Assembly (NCBI GenBank): GCA_036821645.1
Contig: DAISJD010000005.1
Location: forward strand, 11,096-75,095
Direction: 5' to 3'
DNA: 64,000 nucleotides
Source: DAISJD01 sp036821645
GTDB taxonomy: Bacteria > Pseudomonadota > Alphaproteobacteria > ATCC43930 > CGMCC-115725
Shown in pieces: positions 26,381 to 35,604 of this stretch (position 1 is its first letter; every line of letters starts with the position of its first letter). Position numbers and translations under genes: made by a program. The notes beneath the pieces were generated by a model. It was not told the DNA's origin. It did no database searches and worked only from the letters and a program-made list of their open reading frames with translations.

Positions 26381-28783
26381 TTGGATCAGCCCATGGCCGC
26401 ACAATCACGCCGCAAAATGCATCGGTGGCGACGGTGGCGGCGGCTCTTCCTGTTGTTTTTGTTTGCTGCCCTGCTGTCGCTTGGCGTCCTTTACGCCGGG
26501 CGTCTCACCCTGCCCCGCACCACGGGCACGATCGTCCTTTCCGGGATACGGCATAAGGTCGATCTCTATCGCGACGGCAAAGGCGTCGTCACGATCAAGG
26601 CGGAAACGCCGCTCGATGCTTATTATGCGCTCGGCTTTGCCCATGCCCAGGATCGTCTGTTTCAAATGGACCTGCAACGGCGGGCGAGCGACGGGCGTCT
26701 GTCTGAAATCATGGGGCCGGGCACCCTTCCCCTCGACCGCGAGATGCGGGCCTTGTCCCTGTCCCGCCATGCCGAAGCAGCCGAGGCAACCCTCACGCCC
26801 GAATTTCGCGCGGTTCTCGACGCCTATAGCGCCGGGGTCAATGGCTTCATCGCGACCGTCCGCCCCTTACCGCTCGAATTCAGCCTGCTCTCCTATCATC
26901 CCGAACCCTGGCGTCCGGCCGATACGCTCAAGATCGCCAAACTGCTCGCTTTTGAACTCTCCGGCAATTATCGCCAAGAAATGCTGCGCGCCCGCCTCTC
27001 CGCACGCCTGTCACCCGAACAATTGGACCAACTCTTCCCGGCATCCGGCCCGGACAGTCTGGCCCCGCTCGCCCCGTTGAACGAGCTTTATCGCGACGTG
27101 CCGTTCGATCGGTTGTTGGCCGGTCTAAAGCCGCTCGTCGGGCCCTTGCCCGTCGATACGGCCTGGATGGTCGATGGTGCCCATAGCGCCACGGGTCACC
27201 CGCTCATCGGTCGCACGCCGAAACTCGACGCGAACGGACCCGGCATCTGGTATTTGGCGCGGATGGATGCACCCGGTCTTTCCGTGGCGGGCAGCACGCT
27301 TGCGGGGACCCCGTTTACCCTCACAGGTTACAACGCCCAGGCGGCCTGGATTGCAACCCCGATCCGGCGCGACGTCGAAGATTTGTTCATCGAAGAAATC
27401 GACCCGGCCGATCCCACCCGGTATTTGACCCCCGATGGCAGCAAACCGTTTGAAACCCGGGTCGAAACTATTCTGATCCGGGGTCAGACCGACCCCGAAC
27501 GGATCACCATGCGGCGCACCCGACATGGTCCCGTTTTGTCGGACGCCATCTCGATCGGCAAAGAAAAATCACCCTATCTCGTCGCCTTGCAGGCGGTTTT
27601 CCTGGCCGATCGCGACGATTCCGCCGAGGCGCTCTGGCGGCTCAGTCTGTCCGGGACGTGGGGCGAGGCGGTCAGGGCCGCCGATTCCTATCTTGCCCCA
27701 CCCCTTACCCTCCTGTTCGCAGAACGCAGCGGCACAATCGGCAGTCTCGTACTGGGTGCCGTGCCGGTGCGCGCGGGCGGCGACGGACGGGCCCCCGTTC
27801 CGGGCCGCACGGGGGCCTTCGACTGGACCTTGATCACGCCGACAAGCCGCCAAGTACCGGTCATCGACCCACCCGACGGTCAGATCACCCTGTCGCCGGA
27901 AGCGAAGCCGGAAGCGAAATTGACCGACATGGGCCCGAATGGCGAGCGCACGACCCCGTCGCCGGCCACCAATACCGAGCGTGCTGCGCGGGCCCTGGTT
28001 GCAAGCCCCCCCACCGCCAAACAGAACCTCGCCCCGTTGCGCGAGACCCCATCCGCTACGGCGACGGCCCTCATCCCGCTGCTGCTGGCCGTGCCGCCCC
28101 AGGATAATCGCCAACGGGCCGCCTATGCCTTGCTCGGCACCTGGGACCGGATCATCCGGCCCGATCGCCCCGAAGCCGCCTTGTTTGTCACATGGCTAAA
28201 ATATCTCGACCAACGGATCTATGCCGACGAATTGGGGGCGCTGTTTCCCGAGTATCGCCGCCTCAATCCGGGATTCGTGCGCGAGGTTTTGACCAAATAC
28301 CCCCAATGGTGCGACCAAACCGCGACCCAGGAACTGGAAACCTGCAACGATCTCATCCGGCTATCCTTGAACGACGCGCTCGATGAATTGACCGCCCGCC
28401 AGGGTCAATCCATGGATGCGTGGCAGATCGAGACGACCCACCGGACGCGCTTCACCCATCCGGCCCTGTCGCATCTGCCCTTCATCGGGTTTCTGTTCGA
28501 AGCCAATCAGGACCCGGATGACGAGATAGAACCGGGCATTCCGGGCGGTCTTTCGGTTGCAAACCCGGTCAATCCGCGCCTCGACCTTTATGGTACGGGC
28601 GTGCGCAGTCTCTTGGATCTGAGCGATCCTGATCGTTCCGTCTTCATGATCGCCTCCGGGCAATCGGCTCAGCTTTTGTCCCCCCATTATGCCGATCTCT
28701 TGCCCCAATGGCGTGCCTTTGAATGGCTGCGACTGCCGCATCTCGTCAAAGGCGATCCTCTTACTTTGGTGCCTCCCCCATGA
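26381..28783 (+). CDS. Penicillin acylase-family protein, catalytic serine replaced
   Basis: An 800-residue protein with one N-terminal membrane segment (residues about 21-41), then the penicillin acylase layout: AYYALGFAHAQDRLFQMDLQ in the alpha region and GIWYLAR, DLFIEEID and RRTRHGPVLSD in the beta region. In active members autocleavage exposes a serine in GSNxW. Here the aligned stretch is VDTAW, with Asp259 where the serine should be. The following NDPHL block is also changed, to RTPKL. Unless Thr260 acts instead, the protein may be uncleaved and inactive. It starts with TTG at 26381, 8 bases after AAGGAG; the ATG at 26393 is badly spaced. The stop overlaps ilvA as ATGA. Confidence 0.87.
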   Translation: MDQPMAAQSRRKMHRWRRWRRLFLLFLFAALLSLGVLYAGRLTLPRTTGTIVLSGIRHKVDLYRDGKGVVTIKAETPLDAYYALGFAHAQDRLFQMDLQRRASDGRLSEIMGPGTLPLDREMRALSLSRHAEAAEATLTPEFRAVLDAYSAGVNGFIATVRPLPLEFSLLSYHPEPWRPADTLKIAKLLAFELSGNYRQEMLRARLSARLSPEQLDQLFPASGPDSLAPLAPLNELYRDVPFDRLLAGLKPLVGPLPVDTAWMVDGAHSATGHPLIGRTPKLDANGPGIWYLARMDAPGLSVAGSTLAGTPFTLTGYNAQAAWIATPIRRDVEDLFIEEIDPADPTRYLTPDGSKPFETRVETILIRGQTDPERITMRRTRHGPVLSDAISIGKEKSPYLVALQAVFLADRDDSAEALWRLSLSGTWGEAVRAADSYLAPPLTLLFAERSGTIGSLVLGAVPVRAGGDGRAPVPGRTGAFDWTLITPTSRQVPVIDPPDGQITLSPEAKPEAKLTDMGPNGERTTPSPATNTERAARALVASPPTAKQNLAPLRETPSATATALIPLLLAVPPQDNRQRAAYALLGTWDRIIRPDRPEAALFVTWLKYLDQRIYADELGALFPEYRRLNPGFVREVLTKYPQWCDQTATQELETCNDLIRLSLNDALDELTARQGQSMDAWQIETTHRTRFTHPALSHLPFIGFLFEANQDPDDEIEPGIPGGLSVANPVNPRLDLYGTGVRSLLDLSDPDRSVFMIASGQSAQLLSPHYADLLPQWRAFEWLRLPHLVKGDPLTLVPPP

Positions 28784-30027
28784 CGAAACCCGATTTTGTT
28801 TTGCCCTCGTTCGACGATATCCGCCATGCCCAAGACGTGATCAAGGGCCTCGTCGCCCGCACCCCGTCGGTAAAGGCCCTGGCGCTCAAGGCCGAAACGG
28901 GGCTCGACATCACCTTGAAGCTTGAAACCATGCAGCGCACCGGCTCGTTCAAAGAGCGGGGTGCCCTCCATAAGCTGACGGCGCTCACCCCGCAAGAACG
29001 CGCGCGCGGCGTCATCGCCATGTCGGCCGGCAATCACGCCCAAGGTGTCGCCTATCACGCGATGCGCCTCGGCATCGGGGCCACGATCGTCATGCCCGAA
29101 GGAACGCCCTTCACCAAGATCGAACGGACCGCGGCCTATGGCGCCCGCGTCCTCTTGCGCGGCGAGACGATTGCCGAGGCGCGCGGCGAGGCCCGACGCC
29201 TTGCCGAGGCCGAAGGCCGCGTCTTCGTCCATCCGTACGACGATTTCCACATCATCGCGGGCCAAGGCACGCTCGCCATCGAAATGTTGGACGACGATCC
29301 GGATCTCGATGTGTTGGTGATTCCCGTCGGCGGCGGGGGTATGATTGCGGGCTGCGCCGTCGCGGCCAAGGCGATGAAACCCGCGATCGAGATCGTCGGC
29401 GTGCAGTCCACCCATTTCCCATCGATGCATCATGCCCTGCGCGGTCTTGCGGCCCCGGTTTCCGGCCAAACGGTGGCCGAAGGCATTGCTGTCAGGGAAC
29501 CGGGCCACATGACCCAGGCCCTGGTCCAATCCCTGGTCGACGACATCGTCCTTGTCGATGAGGATCATCTCGAACGGGCGATCGAACTCTTGGTGACGCA
29601 GCAAAAACTGGTCGCCGAGGGGGCGGGGGCGGCGGGGCTGGCCGCCATCCTCGCCCATGGCGCGAAATTTCACGGCAAAAAGATCGGCATCGTGCTGTGC
29701 GGCGGCAATATCGACGCGCGCATCCTATCATCGGTCCTGATGCGGGGCATGGTGCGCAGCGGGCGGCTGGTGCGGCTGCGGGCCGAAATCACCGATGCGC
29801 CGGGGGCCTTGGCCAAGGTCGCCCGGATCATCGGGGATCTGGGCGGCAACATCATCGAGATTTTCCATCAACGGCTGTTCAACGACGTGCCCTTGAAACT
29901 GGCCGATCTCGACGTGGTTTGCGAAACCCGCGACGGCGAGCATGTGTCGCTCATCATGGAAAAATTGCAAAGCCACGGCTTCAAGACCAGCCTTTTATCC
30001 AACACCACCCTTGAAACCCGGATCTAG
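28780..30027 (+). CDS. ilvA: Threonine ammonia-lyase (threonine deaminase)
   Basis: It converts L-threonine to 2-oxobutanoate and ammonia. The 415-residue protein has the PLP lysine in TGSFKERGA, SAGNHAQGVA for substrate binding, the PLP-phosphate glycine loop VGGGGMIAG and a C-terminal ACT-like domain (from about residue 325, RAEITDAPGALAKVARIIGD). It may be the biosynthetic, isoleucine-regulated type or a short-form catabolic enzyme; the single ACT fits the short form. The ATG overlaps the stop of the acylase-like gene, and the stop lies in a 17-bp tandem duplication (30014-30047). Confidence 0.95.
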   Translation: MTKPDFVLPSFDDIRHAQDVIKGLVARTPSVKALALKAETGLDITLKLETMQRTGSFKERGALHKLTALTPQERARGVIAMSAGNHAQGVAYHAMRLGIGATIVMPEGTPFTKIERTAAYGARVLLRGETIAEARGEARRLAEAEGRVFVHPYDDFHIIAGQGTLAIEMLDDDPDLDVLVIPVGGGGMIAGCAVAAKAMKPAIEIVGVQSTHFPSMHHALRGLAAPVSGQTVAEGIAVREPGHMTQALVQSLVDDIVLVDEDHLERAIELLVTQQKLVAEGAGAAGLAAILAHGAKFHGKKIGIVLCGGNIDARILSSVLMRGMVRSGRLVRLRAEITDAPGALAKVARIIGDLGGNIIEIFHQRLFNDVPLKLADLDVVCETRDGEHVSLIMEKLQSHGFKTSLLSNTTLETRI

Positions 30028-30047
30028 ACTAAACCCGGATTTAGACT
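30014..30047. repeat. 17-bp tandem duplication spanning the ilvA stop codon
   Basis: Two adjacent copies of AAACCCGGAT(C/T)TAGACT include the ilvA stop. A separate perfect palindrome, GGATCGCGATCC, follows at 30064-30075. Confidence 0.8.
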
Positions 30048-30118
30048 AAAATCGGATTGAGCAGGATCGCGATCCAATGAGATCGAGACCTTGCTAAACG
30101 CGTTATTTGACGAATGGC

Positions 30119-31231
30119 TCAGGCAAAAAAACCCTTGATGACCGCGATGACCCGATCGACCGATCGGTCGGGCAATTGCGGATAGAGCGGCAGGCTGAGG
30201 ATTTCCCCGGCCGCCGCCTCGGTCAGACCCAGACCGGCGGGATCGGCGATGAGGCGGCCCGCATAAGCCGGTTGGCGGTGGATCGGCACCGGATAATGGA
30301 TATTCGTGCCGATCCCGGCCGCCGCCAGATGCGCGCGCAGGCCGTCGCGATTTTGGCTGCGGATGACATATTGGTGCCAGACGGGCGTGGTGCCGGGCGG
30401 GACCCTAGGCAGAACCAGGGGCAGATCGGCAAGCCCCGCGTCATAGCGCGCCGCAATCGCGCATCGGCGCGCATTGTCGGCGGCAAGACCGGGCAGGCGG
30501 GCCGACAAGATCGCCGCTTGTATCGCGTCCAACCGGGAATTCATGCCTTCGACGGCACTGACATAGCGGCTTTTCCAGCCATATTCCCGCAAGATCCTGA
30601 CCCGCTCGATCAAGGCGGTATCCGGGCTTACCACCATGCCGCCATCGCCCAAGGCCCCCAGATTCTTGGTCGGATAAAAACTGAACGATCCGGCGACCCC
30701 GAAACTGCCGACCGCCGCCGCCCCGACCTGCGCGCCATGGGCCTGGGCGCAATCTTCGATCACAAGCGCCCCATACTGGGCCGCCACGGCCAGGATATCC
30801 GTGATGTTGGCCGGAATGCCGTAAAGATGCACGGGCACCACGGCGCGCACCCCCGGCACCTGCGCCAAGGTGCGCTGCAACGATACTGGGTCCATGGCGA
30901 ACCCGCCCGGTTCGATATCGACGAGAACCGGTTCCGCCCCGGCCAAGACGATCGCCGTCACGGTCGCAACCGCCGTGTGCGCGACCGTCGCCACCCGGTC
31001 GCCGGGCCCGATCCCGGCCGCCTTCAAGGCTAGAATCAGGGCATCGGTGCCATTGGCGACCCCGGCCGCCGCATCCAAACCCAAAAAACGCGCGAAGGCG
31101 GTTTCGAACCCGGATACTTCCGGGCCCTGAATATACCAACCGCTGGCCAGAACCCGGGCGATGGCCGCATCGATTGCGAGGCGAGCCGCCCGATACCCGG
31201 CACCGGGGTCCATCTGAAGGATCTCATCCAT
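30119..31231 (-). CDS. DegT/DnrJ/EryC1/StrS-family sugar aminotransferase
   Basis: A PLP aminotransferase of 370 residues that normally adds an amino group to a nucleotide-linked keto-sugar. The PLP lysine is K189 in FSFYPTKNLGALGDGG. EDCAQAHGA carries the aspartate that binds the pyridine nitrogen. The ATG at 31231 follows AGAGGAG; the frame continues to 31333 but lacks a site there. It is 20 bp downstream of the epimerase-like gene, suggesting a two-gene unit for a modified sugar of lipopolysaccharide, capsule or glycoprotein. Confidence 0.92.
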   Translation of the reverse strand: MDEILQMDPGAGYRAARLAIDAAIARVLASGWYIQGPEVSGFETAFARFLGLDAAAGVANGTDALILALKAAGIGPGDRVATVAHTAVATVTAIVLAGAEPVLVDIEPGGFAMDPVSLQRTLAQVPGVRAVVPVHLYGIPANITDILAVAAQYGALVIEDCAQAHGAQVGAAAVGSFGVAGSFSFYPTKNLGALGDGGMVVSPDTALIERVRILREYGWKSRYVSAVEGMNSRLDAIQAAILSARLPGLAADNARRCAIAARYDAGLADLPLVLPRVPPGTTPVWHQYVIRSQNRDGLRAHLAAAGIGTNIHYPVPIHRQPAYAGRLIADPAGLGLTEAAAGEILSLPLYPQLPDRSVDRVIAVIKGFFA

Positions 31232-31251
31232 TGCCCTACTCCTCTTGCGGG

Positions 31252-32268
31252 TCAGAGATAATCCGCCCAATATGCGCGACAATAGGCGAGCGACCGGGCA
31301 AGCCCGCTGGCCAGATCGACCGTCGGGGCCCACCCTGTCAGGGCGCGAAAGGCGCGATCGTCGGTCCAGTAATCACCAATATCGATCTTGGCCCGTTCCG
31401 GTGGAAATTCATGCCGTGCAACCGTGCCCTTGCCCGCCACCCGGATCAACAGATCAGCCAAATCCGCAAGACTGATGACGTCATCGGCACCGATATTGTA
31501 GACGCCGCCTTGCAGCGCCGGGGTCATGATCGCCGCGACCAGGGCATGGGCTACGTCGTCGACATAGGCAAGATCGCGCCGCTGCGCCCCGCCCCAAAGT
31601 TCGATCGGTCGGTCTTCGATCAGGCACCTCAGCCAGATCCCCAGAAAAGTCTGCCGGGCATCCTTGATTCTGAGGCGGGGACCATAGACATTGGTGAGGC
31701 GCAGGCTGACGGTTTTCAACCCATAAACCTGGTGATAAAGCCGATGATGGGACTCCGCCGCTATTTTATGAATGCCGTTTACATCGACGGGCCGCAGGGG
31801 GTGGCGTTCATCGACCGGCAGATAATCGGGACGGCCATAGACTTGCCGGGTCGAGGCAAAAAGAAGAATGGCCTTGGGATTGGCGCGCCTGCACGCTTCC
31901 AGGATCGCAAGCGGGACAGCCACGTTATACGCCAGATCGACCTGCGGCGCCGCCATCGAGGCCTGATGCCCGACCTGGGCCGCCAGATTGACGATGACAT
32001 CCTGATCCTTGACCAGGTCGTCATACCCGCCATCGTCAAAGCTCAAGCACCGCCGGATCACAGAAACCGATCCGGCAAGGCCCGCAAGATTGGCCGGGTT
32101 CGCCCCACTGTCGGCCAAATACCCGTCGAGAAGCGTCAGATGCGCCCCCGAAGGGGCCAACAGATGCGCCAGGGTCGAACCGATAAAACCGGCCCCGCCC
32201 AGAATCAGAACCCGTTTGCCGCGAAACCATGCTTTTTGATCCGACGACAACCGCACACCGTCACCCAT
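31252..32268 (-). CDS. NAD-dependent epimerase/dehydratase-like SDR, Tyr of YxxxK replaced by Asn
   Basis: An extended short-chain dehydrogenase of 338 residues. The nucleotide site is ILGGAGFIGSTLA (residues 22-34), FASTRQVYG contains the usual Ser/Thr, and RLTNVYGPRL is the conserved post-active-site block. The YxxxK catalytic pair reads N164-G-I-H-K168, so the tyrosine general acid/base is missing. Either the subfamily uses another residue, or the protein binds NAD and sugar without the usual chemistry. AAGGAG precedes ATG 32268. It is divergent from the extensin-like gene and just ahead of the sugar aminotransferase. Confidence 0.88.
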   Translation of the reverse strand: MGDGVRLSSDQKAWFRGKRVLILGGAGFIGSTLAHLLAPSGAHLTLLDGYLADSGANPANLAGLAGSVSVIRRCLSFDDGGYDDLVKDQDVIVNLAAQVGHQASMAAPQVDLAYNVAVPLAILEACRRANPKAILLFASTRQVYGRPDYLPVDERHPLRPVDVNGIHKIAAESHHRLYHQVYGLKTVSLRLTNVYGPRLRIKDARQTFLGIWLRCLIEDRPIELWGGAQRRDLAYVDDVAHALVAAIMTPALQGGVYNIGADDVISLADLADLLIRVAGKGTVARHEFPPERAKIDIGDYWTDDRAFRALTGWAPTVDLASGLARSLAYCRAYWADYL

Positions 32269-32356
32269 GCCGATCTCTCCTTGTGGGCGGGCCTCTCGTC
32301 TGATCGCCCTTCATGGGTCAGATACAGGCTTCACAGCCGCCTCTCAAGTAACAGCC

Positions 32357-32998
32357 ATGCATAGCAGCCGTTTTGCCTTCTTATTGGTGCTGGTCGTGGC
32401 AGGCTGTGCCGCACCGCCGCCTGTCGCACCACCCCCTCTGCCCCCGATCGCCGCCGTCGGGGGCGCATGCCCCCTGCTTTCGCGACTGGATGTCGCCGCC
32501 ACCTTACCGGGCCCCGAGATCCCACGCGCCAGCCCCGTCACAGGCTGCGGGATCGACCAACCGATCACGGTTACGCGTCTTGGAGTGCCGATCACCCCTC
32601 CTGCCACCCTGTCCTGTGCGGTTGCGACGCGATTGTTGGCGTTTGAAGAGGCCGTCCTCATCCCGCTCGCCCGACGCTTTTTTCATCAGACCATTGCCCA
32701 GATCACGAATCTTGGCGGGTATGCCTGCAGAACGGAAAACGGTAAAAGAAGCAACCGCCTGAGCCGCCATGCGTTCGGTGCTGCAATCGATCTTTCTAAC
32801 ATAATATTGGCCGATGGTACGCGCGTGAGTATTGTCCAGGATTGGAAAATCCCTGGAAAAAAGAGCGAGTTTTTACATGAAATTGCCCGTTCTGCCTGTC
32901 GATATTTTTCCGTTGTTCTGACACCGGATACGAACGCCCAACATCATGACCATATTCACCTCGATATCGGCCCGGATCATTATTGTCCAACCACATGA
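32357..32998 (+). CDS. Extensin-like C-terminal domain lipoprotein
   Basis: A lipoprotein of 213 residues. The signal FAFLLVLVVAGC ends in a lipobox cysteine, followed by a proline-rich linker (APPPVAPPPLPP). The globular part matches the extensin-like C-terminal domain (PF06904): SRHAFGAAIDLS and HHDHIHLDIG give the His-Asp-His set shared with LD-carboxypeptidase-like metallopeptidases. A role in cell-wall peptide trimming is plausible but unproven. The frame opens at 32267; ATG 32357 is chosen because it begins the signal peptide, although its ribosome-binding site is weak. Confidence 0.88.
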   Translation: MHSSRFAFLLVLVVAGCAAPPPVAPPPLPPIAAVGGACPLLSRLDVAATLPGPEIPRASPVTGCGIDQPITVTRLGVPITPPATLSCAVATRLLAFEEAVLIPLARRFFHQTIAQITNLGGYACRTENGKRSNRLSRHAFGAAIDLSNIILADGTRVSIVQDWKIPGKKSEFLHEIARSACRYFSVVLTPDTNAQHHDHIHLDIGPDHYCPTT

Positions 32999-33110
32999 TA
33001 TTATGAATATTTTTTTTAAAGTTCGATGAATATCTTGCATTCCGCCAAGAATCTGTTATATATTTGTCCGATTGCAGACTTCCCTCTTTACCTTTTTCGG
33101 TGGGGACTTG
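32999..33110 (+). promoter_or_regulatory. gcrA upstream region with one GANTC site
   Basis: This AT-rich stretch holds GAATC at 33049-33053, a target of the CcrM methylase in alphaproteobacteria, next to a TATATA-like sequence (33057-33062). Both lie about 50 bp before the gcrA start. The promoter itself is inferred. Confidence 0.4.
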
Positions 33111-33476
33111 ATGGATACCGTCTGGACGCAAGAGCGTATCGAGGCACTGGCCCAATTATGGGCCGAAGGTCTCTCCACGGCTGAAATTGGCCGTCGGTTG
33201 GGCGTGACAAAAAATTCCGTCGTCGGCAAGGCCCATCGGTTGGCCCTGACCCCGCGCCCGTCGCCGGTCAAGTTGACGGGGCGTCCCCGCCAGAAATCGG
33301 CATCGAAAGTGGTCGAAATGTCGGGTCCGACCTGTTCCTGGCCCATTGGCCACCCCGGTGAAAAGGGATTTCATTTCTGCGGCGAGCGGGCGTTGCCAAA
33401 CAAGCCCTATTGCGCGGAACACGCAGCCCTCGCCTATGTTCGCCCGAAGTCCCACAGTTCTTCGAACGCCGCCTAG
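33111..33476 (+). CDS. gcrA: GcrA cell-cycle regulator
   Basis: A 121-residue member of the GcrA family, found in alphaproteobacteria. The N-terminal helix-turn-helix reads WTQERIEALAQLWAEGLSTA and VVGKAHRLAL. A linker follows and then a short C-terminal domain with CSWPIG and a FHFCGERALPNKPYCAEH cysteine/histidine cluster. In Caulobacter, GcrA binds sigma-70 and GANTC-methylated promoters to drive cell-cycle genes. The ATG at 33111 follows GGTGGGGA; the longer frame is unlikely. It implies that the organism has the CcrM/GANTC system. Confidence 0.95.
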   Translation: MDTVWTQERIEALAQLWAEGLSTAEIGRRLGVTKNSVVGKAHRLALTPRPSPVKLTGRPRQKSASKVVEMSGPTCSWPIGHPGEKGFHFCGERALPNKPYCAEHAALAYVRPKSHSSSNAA

Positions 33477-33572
33477 CATTTTGATTTTCCATCAAGTTGG
33501 TCGGCTTATCGATTTCACCTGCGCCGCACGCCTTGGGCGCAACGGCGCATTCAGCCTAGGGGTCAGTCCTGG

Positions 33573-34091
33573 CTAGCCTTTGTTTTCCGTCGGCGTAATC
33601 AGGGCCGACACCCCGTCGAGCGGATATCCCGCGAAGGGACGCACTGTCTTCATCACGAAATGCGATACGATCCGCCCGACCGGTAGATCCGGGTCGTCGA
33701 TCCATTCAGTCGTCAGGGCATTGTAGCGGTCGAGGTCTGAACAAACGATATGGGCCAAATAATCAAAGGCCCCTCCAACCAGATGGCATTCGACGACTTC
33801 CGGGCACGCGGCAAGACGCCGTTCGAAAACCGCAAGCGAGGCGGTTGCCTGACTCTTCAGCGTGATTTCCGCAAAAGCCTCGACGCAATCCGGCAATCGT
33901 TCGAGATTGAGCAAGGCCAGATATTGGCGAATGAAGCCGCCTTCCTCAAGCCTGCGCACCCGTTCCAAACAGGGGCGGGCCGAAAGGCCGATCAGTTCCG
34001 ACAGACGCTGGTTCGTCATCCGACCGTGACGCTGCAAGGCGATCAGTATTTTGACATCGAGATGATCGAGTTTAGGCAATTTCACGCGCAC
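33573..34091 (-). CDS. Lrp/AsnC-family transcriptional regulator
   Basis: A 172-residue regulator with an N-terminal helix-turn-helix (LDHLDVKILIALQRHGRMTN, then LSARPCLERVRRLEEGGFI) and a C-terminal ligand-binding domain (AFAEITLKSQ, VVECHLVGGAFDYLAHIV). Lrp/AsnC proteins bind DNA as multimers and respond to amino acids. No obvious target adjoins it. It converges on gcrA and precedes the phosphorelay genes' 3' end on the same strand. Confidence 0.93.
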   Translation of the reverse strand: MRVKLPKLDHLDVKILIALQRHGRMTNQRLSELIGLSARPCLERVRRLEEGGFIRQYLALLNLERLPDCVEAFAEITLKSQATASLAVFERRLAACPEVVECHLVGGAFDYLAHIVCSDLDRYNALTTEWIDDPDLPVGRIVSHFVMKTVRPFAGYPLDGVSALITPTENKG

Positions 34092-34209
34092 GCCAACCGG
34101 TCAGAAAAAATTGAACAATCCCCAAGGCGGCATCGTAACACAAACCAGCCGTAAAAGGACGACCATCACACCGCCCTCTTGCTATGCACCGGCAAACCGC
34201 CCGCCCCCC

Positions 34210-35604
34210 TCAAGTCCGCTCATGAGATGCGTCCTGCCCGTCACGATCCGGGCAATGGGCCAGAATCTGTCGGGTCAGGCTCGGCCAATCGCCCGCCGTC
34301 ACGACGGCATGATCGACGGGGGCCACCGCAACCCGCAGATCGACCGGATAGGAGACACCATCGATTTGCGTCAGCGGCTTGAACCCCTTGGCCGCACGAT
34401 CCAGGCCCTCGCCCAGCCCATCGAGGCTTTGCCCGGACTGCCAAACATAAAAAACACCCTCGCCGAGGGCTGCCACCATCGGCATGGGTCGCAAGCGCAG
34501 ACGCAAGAGGTTCGCCACGCGCCGCATCAGTGTCGCCCTTGCGCTGGAAGGCATCGCACGATCATCCACCCCGTCGACGATCGCGACGGCAAGAACGACC
34601 GCCTCAGCCCCGGATACAGCCCCTTTGGCCCTAAGCGCCGCCTGAAGCCCCGCCCCGGTCAGGACCCCCGTAACTGGCTCCAATGCCGCAAGACGATGCC
34701 GATCGGCCATCGCTTTCGCTAAAGCGATGATCGGCCCCGGAATACCCATCGGCTCTACCGGGCGGCCCTGAACCCATGCTGTCGGGCGATCGGCGGCCGC
34801 CACGATCAAATCCGGCTCGACGAGATCCAACAAAGCGGCACCCGCCGCAGGATCGGGGACGCAATGGGCGATCCCACCCGCCGCTTCGACCGCCTCTTGC
34901 AGACGCACGGATGGCTCATCCATCGGGTCCGACAGAATGAAAAGATGCCAAGGTGGGGGTACCGATGGGCTGATGCAGCCCATGATCTGGGCGACCACGC
35001 CATCGATGCCGGCCTCATCTTCCACGAAGATCCGTCCCGGACTGAGCGAACCGTCCCATTCTTGTCGCTTATGCGCGCTAAAATCCCGCAACAAAACCAA
35101 CCCATCGGGCGGCATCCCGTGACTATCGGCCAGGGCATCGCCAAGGGTCGCCGCATCCGTTACCTGAAAGCCGAAACTGCGCAGCATCTCGGCGGCGCGC
35201 GCGCGCGCGTCTGCATCCTCGCCCGCCACCAACACCGTCTTTAGCCGCACAGGCGGCGTGGGTTCGGTCGGATCGGACAGGAGATGGGTGATCGCCGCCC
35301 GCGCCCTATTGATCATAACCGTCATAGCGGCCGCCGTCGGCAACCGGTTCAGCCCCCGGCACCGCACCAAATGATCATCGAGGGCGGTCATCGCATCGCA
35401 GAGCGTATGAAACCCAAACGTTCCGGCGGTTCCCTTCAAGCCATGCACCAAAGAATAGAGATCCATGGCAGCATCCGATGCCCAGGACCGTTCGAGTCCC
35501 TGCCAAAGGGCCATCAGCCGAATGCGCTTTTGAGGAAGATCGGCAATAAACCGGGCGCGTAGCCGGGCTATCTGCTGATGCAGGCGATCAGTCTGTTCGG
35601 CCAT
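34210..35604 (-). CDS. HPt protein with degenerate receiver and degenerate GGDEF domains
   Basis: A 464-residue protein. Residues 1-110 form a histidine phosphotransfer domain with H54 in LVHGLKGTAGTFGF. A region from about 120 to 290 has two receiver-like folds without the acidic pocket. The C-terminal part looks like a diguanylate cyclase domain (EPVTGVLTGAG near 309) whose GGDEF signature is LGEGVF (380-385), so it should not make cyclic di-GMP. It overlaps the receiver gene by 17 bp and probably accepts phosphate from the hybrid kinase encoded two genes upstream. The reading of the central part is tentative. Confidence 0.8.
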   Translation of the reverse strand: MAEQTDRLHQQIARLRARFIADLPQKRIRLMALWQGLERSWASDAAMDLYSLVHGLKGTAGTFGFHTLCDAMTALDDHLVRCRGLNRLPTAAAMTVMINRARAAITHLLSDPTEPTPPVRLKTVLVAGEDADARARAAEMLRSFGFQVTDAATLGDALADSHGMPPDGLVLLRDFSAHKRQEWDGSLSPGRIFVEDEAGIDGVVAQIMGCISPSVPPPWHLFILSDPMDEPSVRLQEAVEAAGGIAHCVPDPAAGAALLDLVEPDLIVAAADRPTAWVQGRPVEPMGIPGPIIALAKAMADRHRLAALEPVTGVLTGAGLQAALRAKGAVSGAEAVVLAVAIVDGVDDRAMPSSARATLMRRVANLLRLRLRPMPMVAALGEGVFYVWQSGQSLDGLGEGLDRAAKGFKPLTQIDGVSYPVDLRVAVAPVDHAVVTAGDWPSLTRQILAHCPDRDGQDASHERT

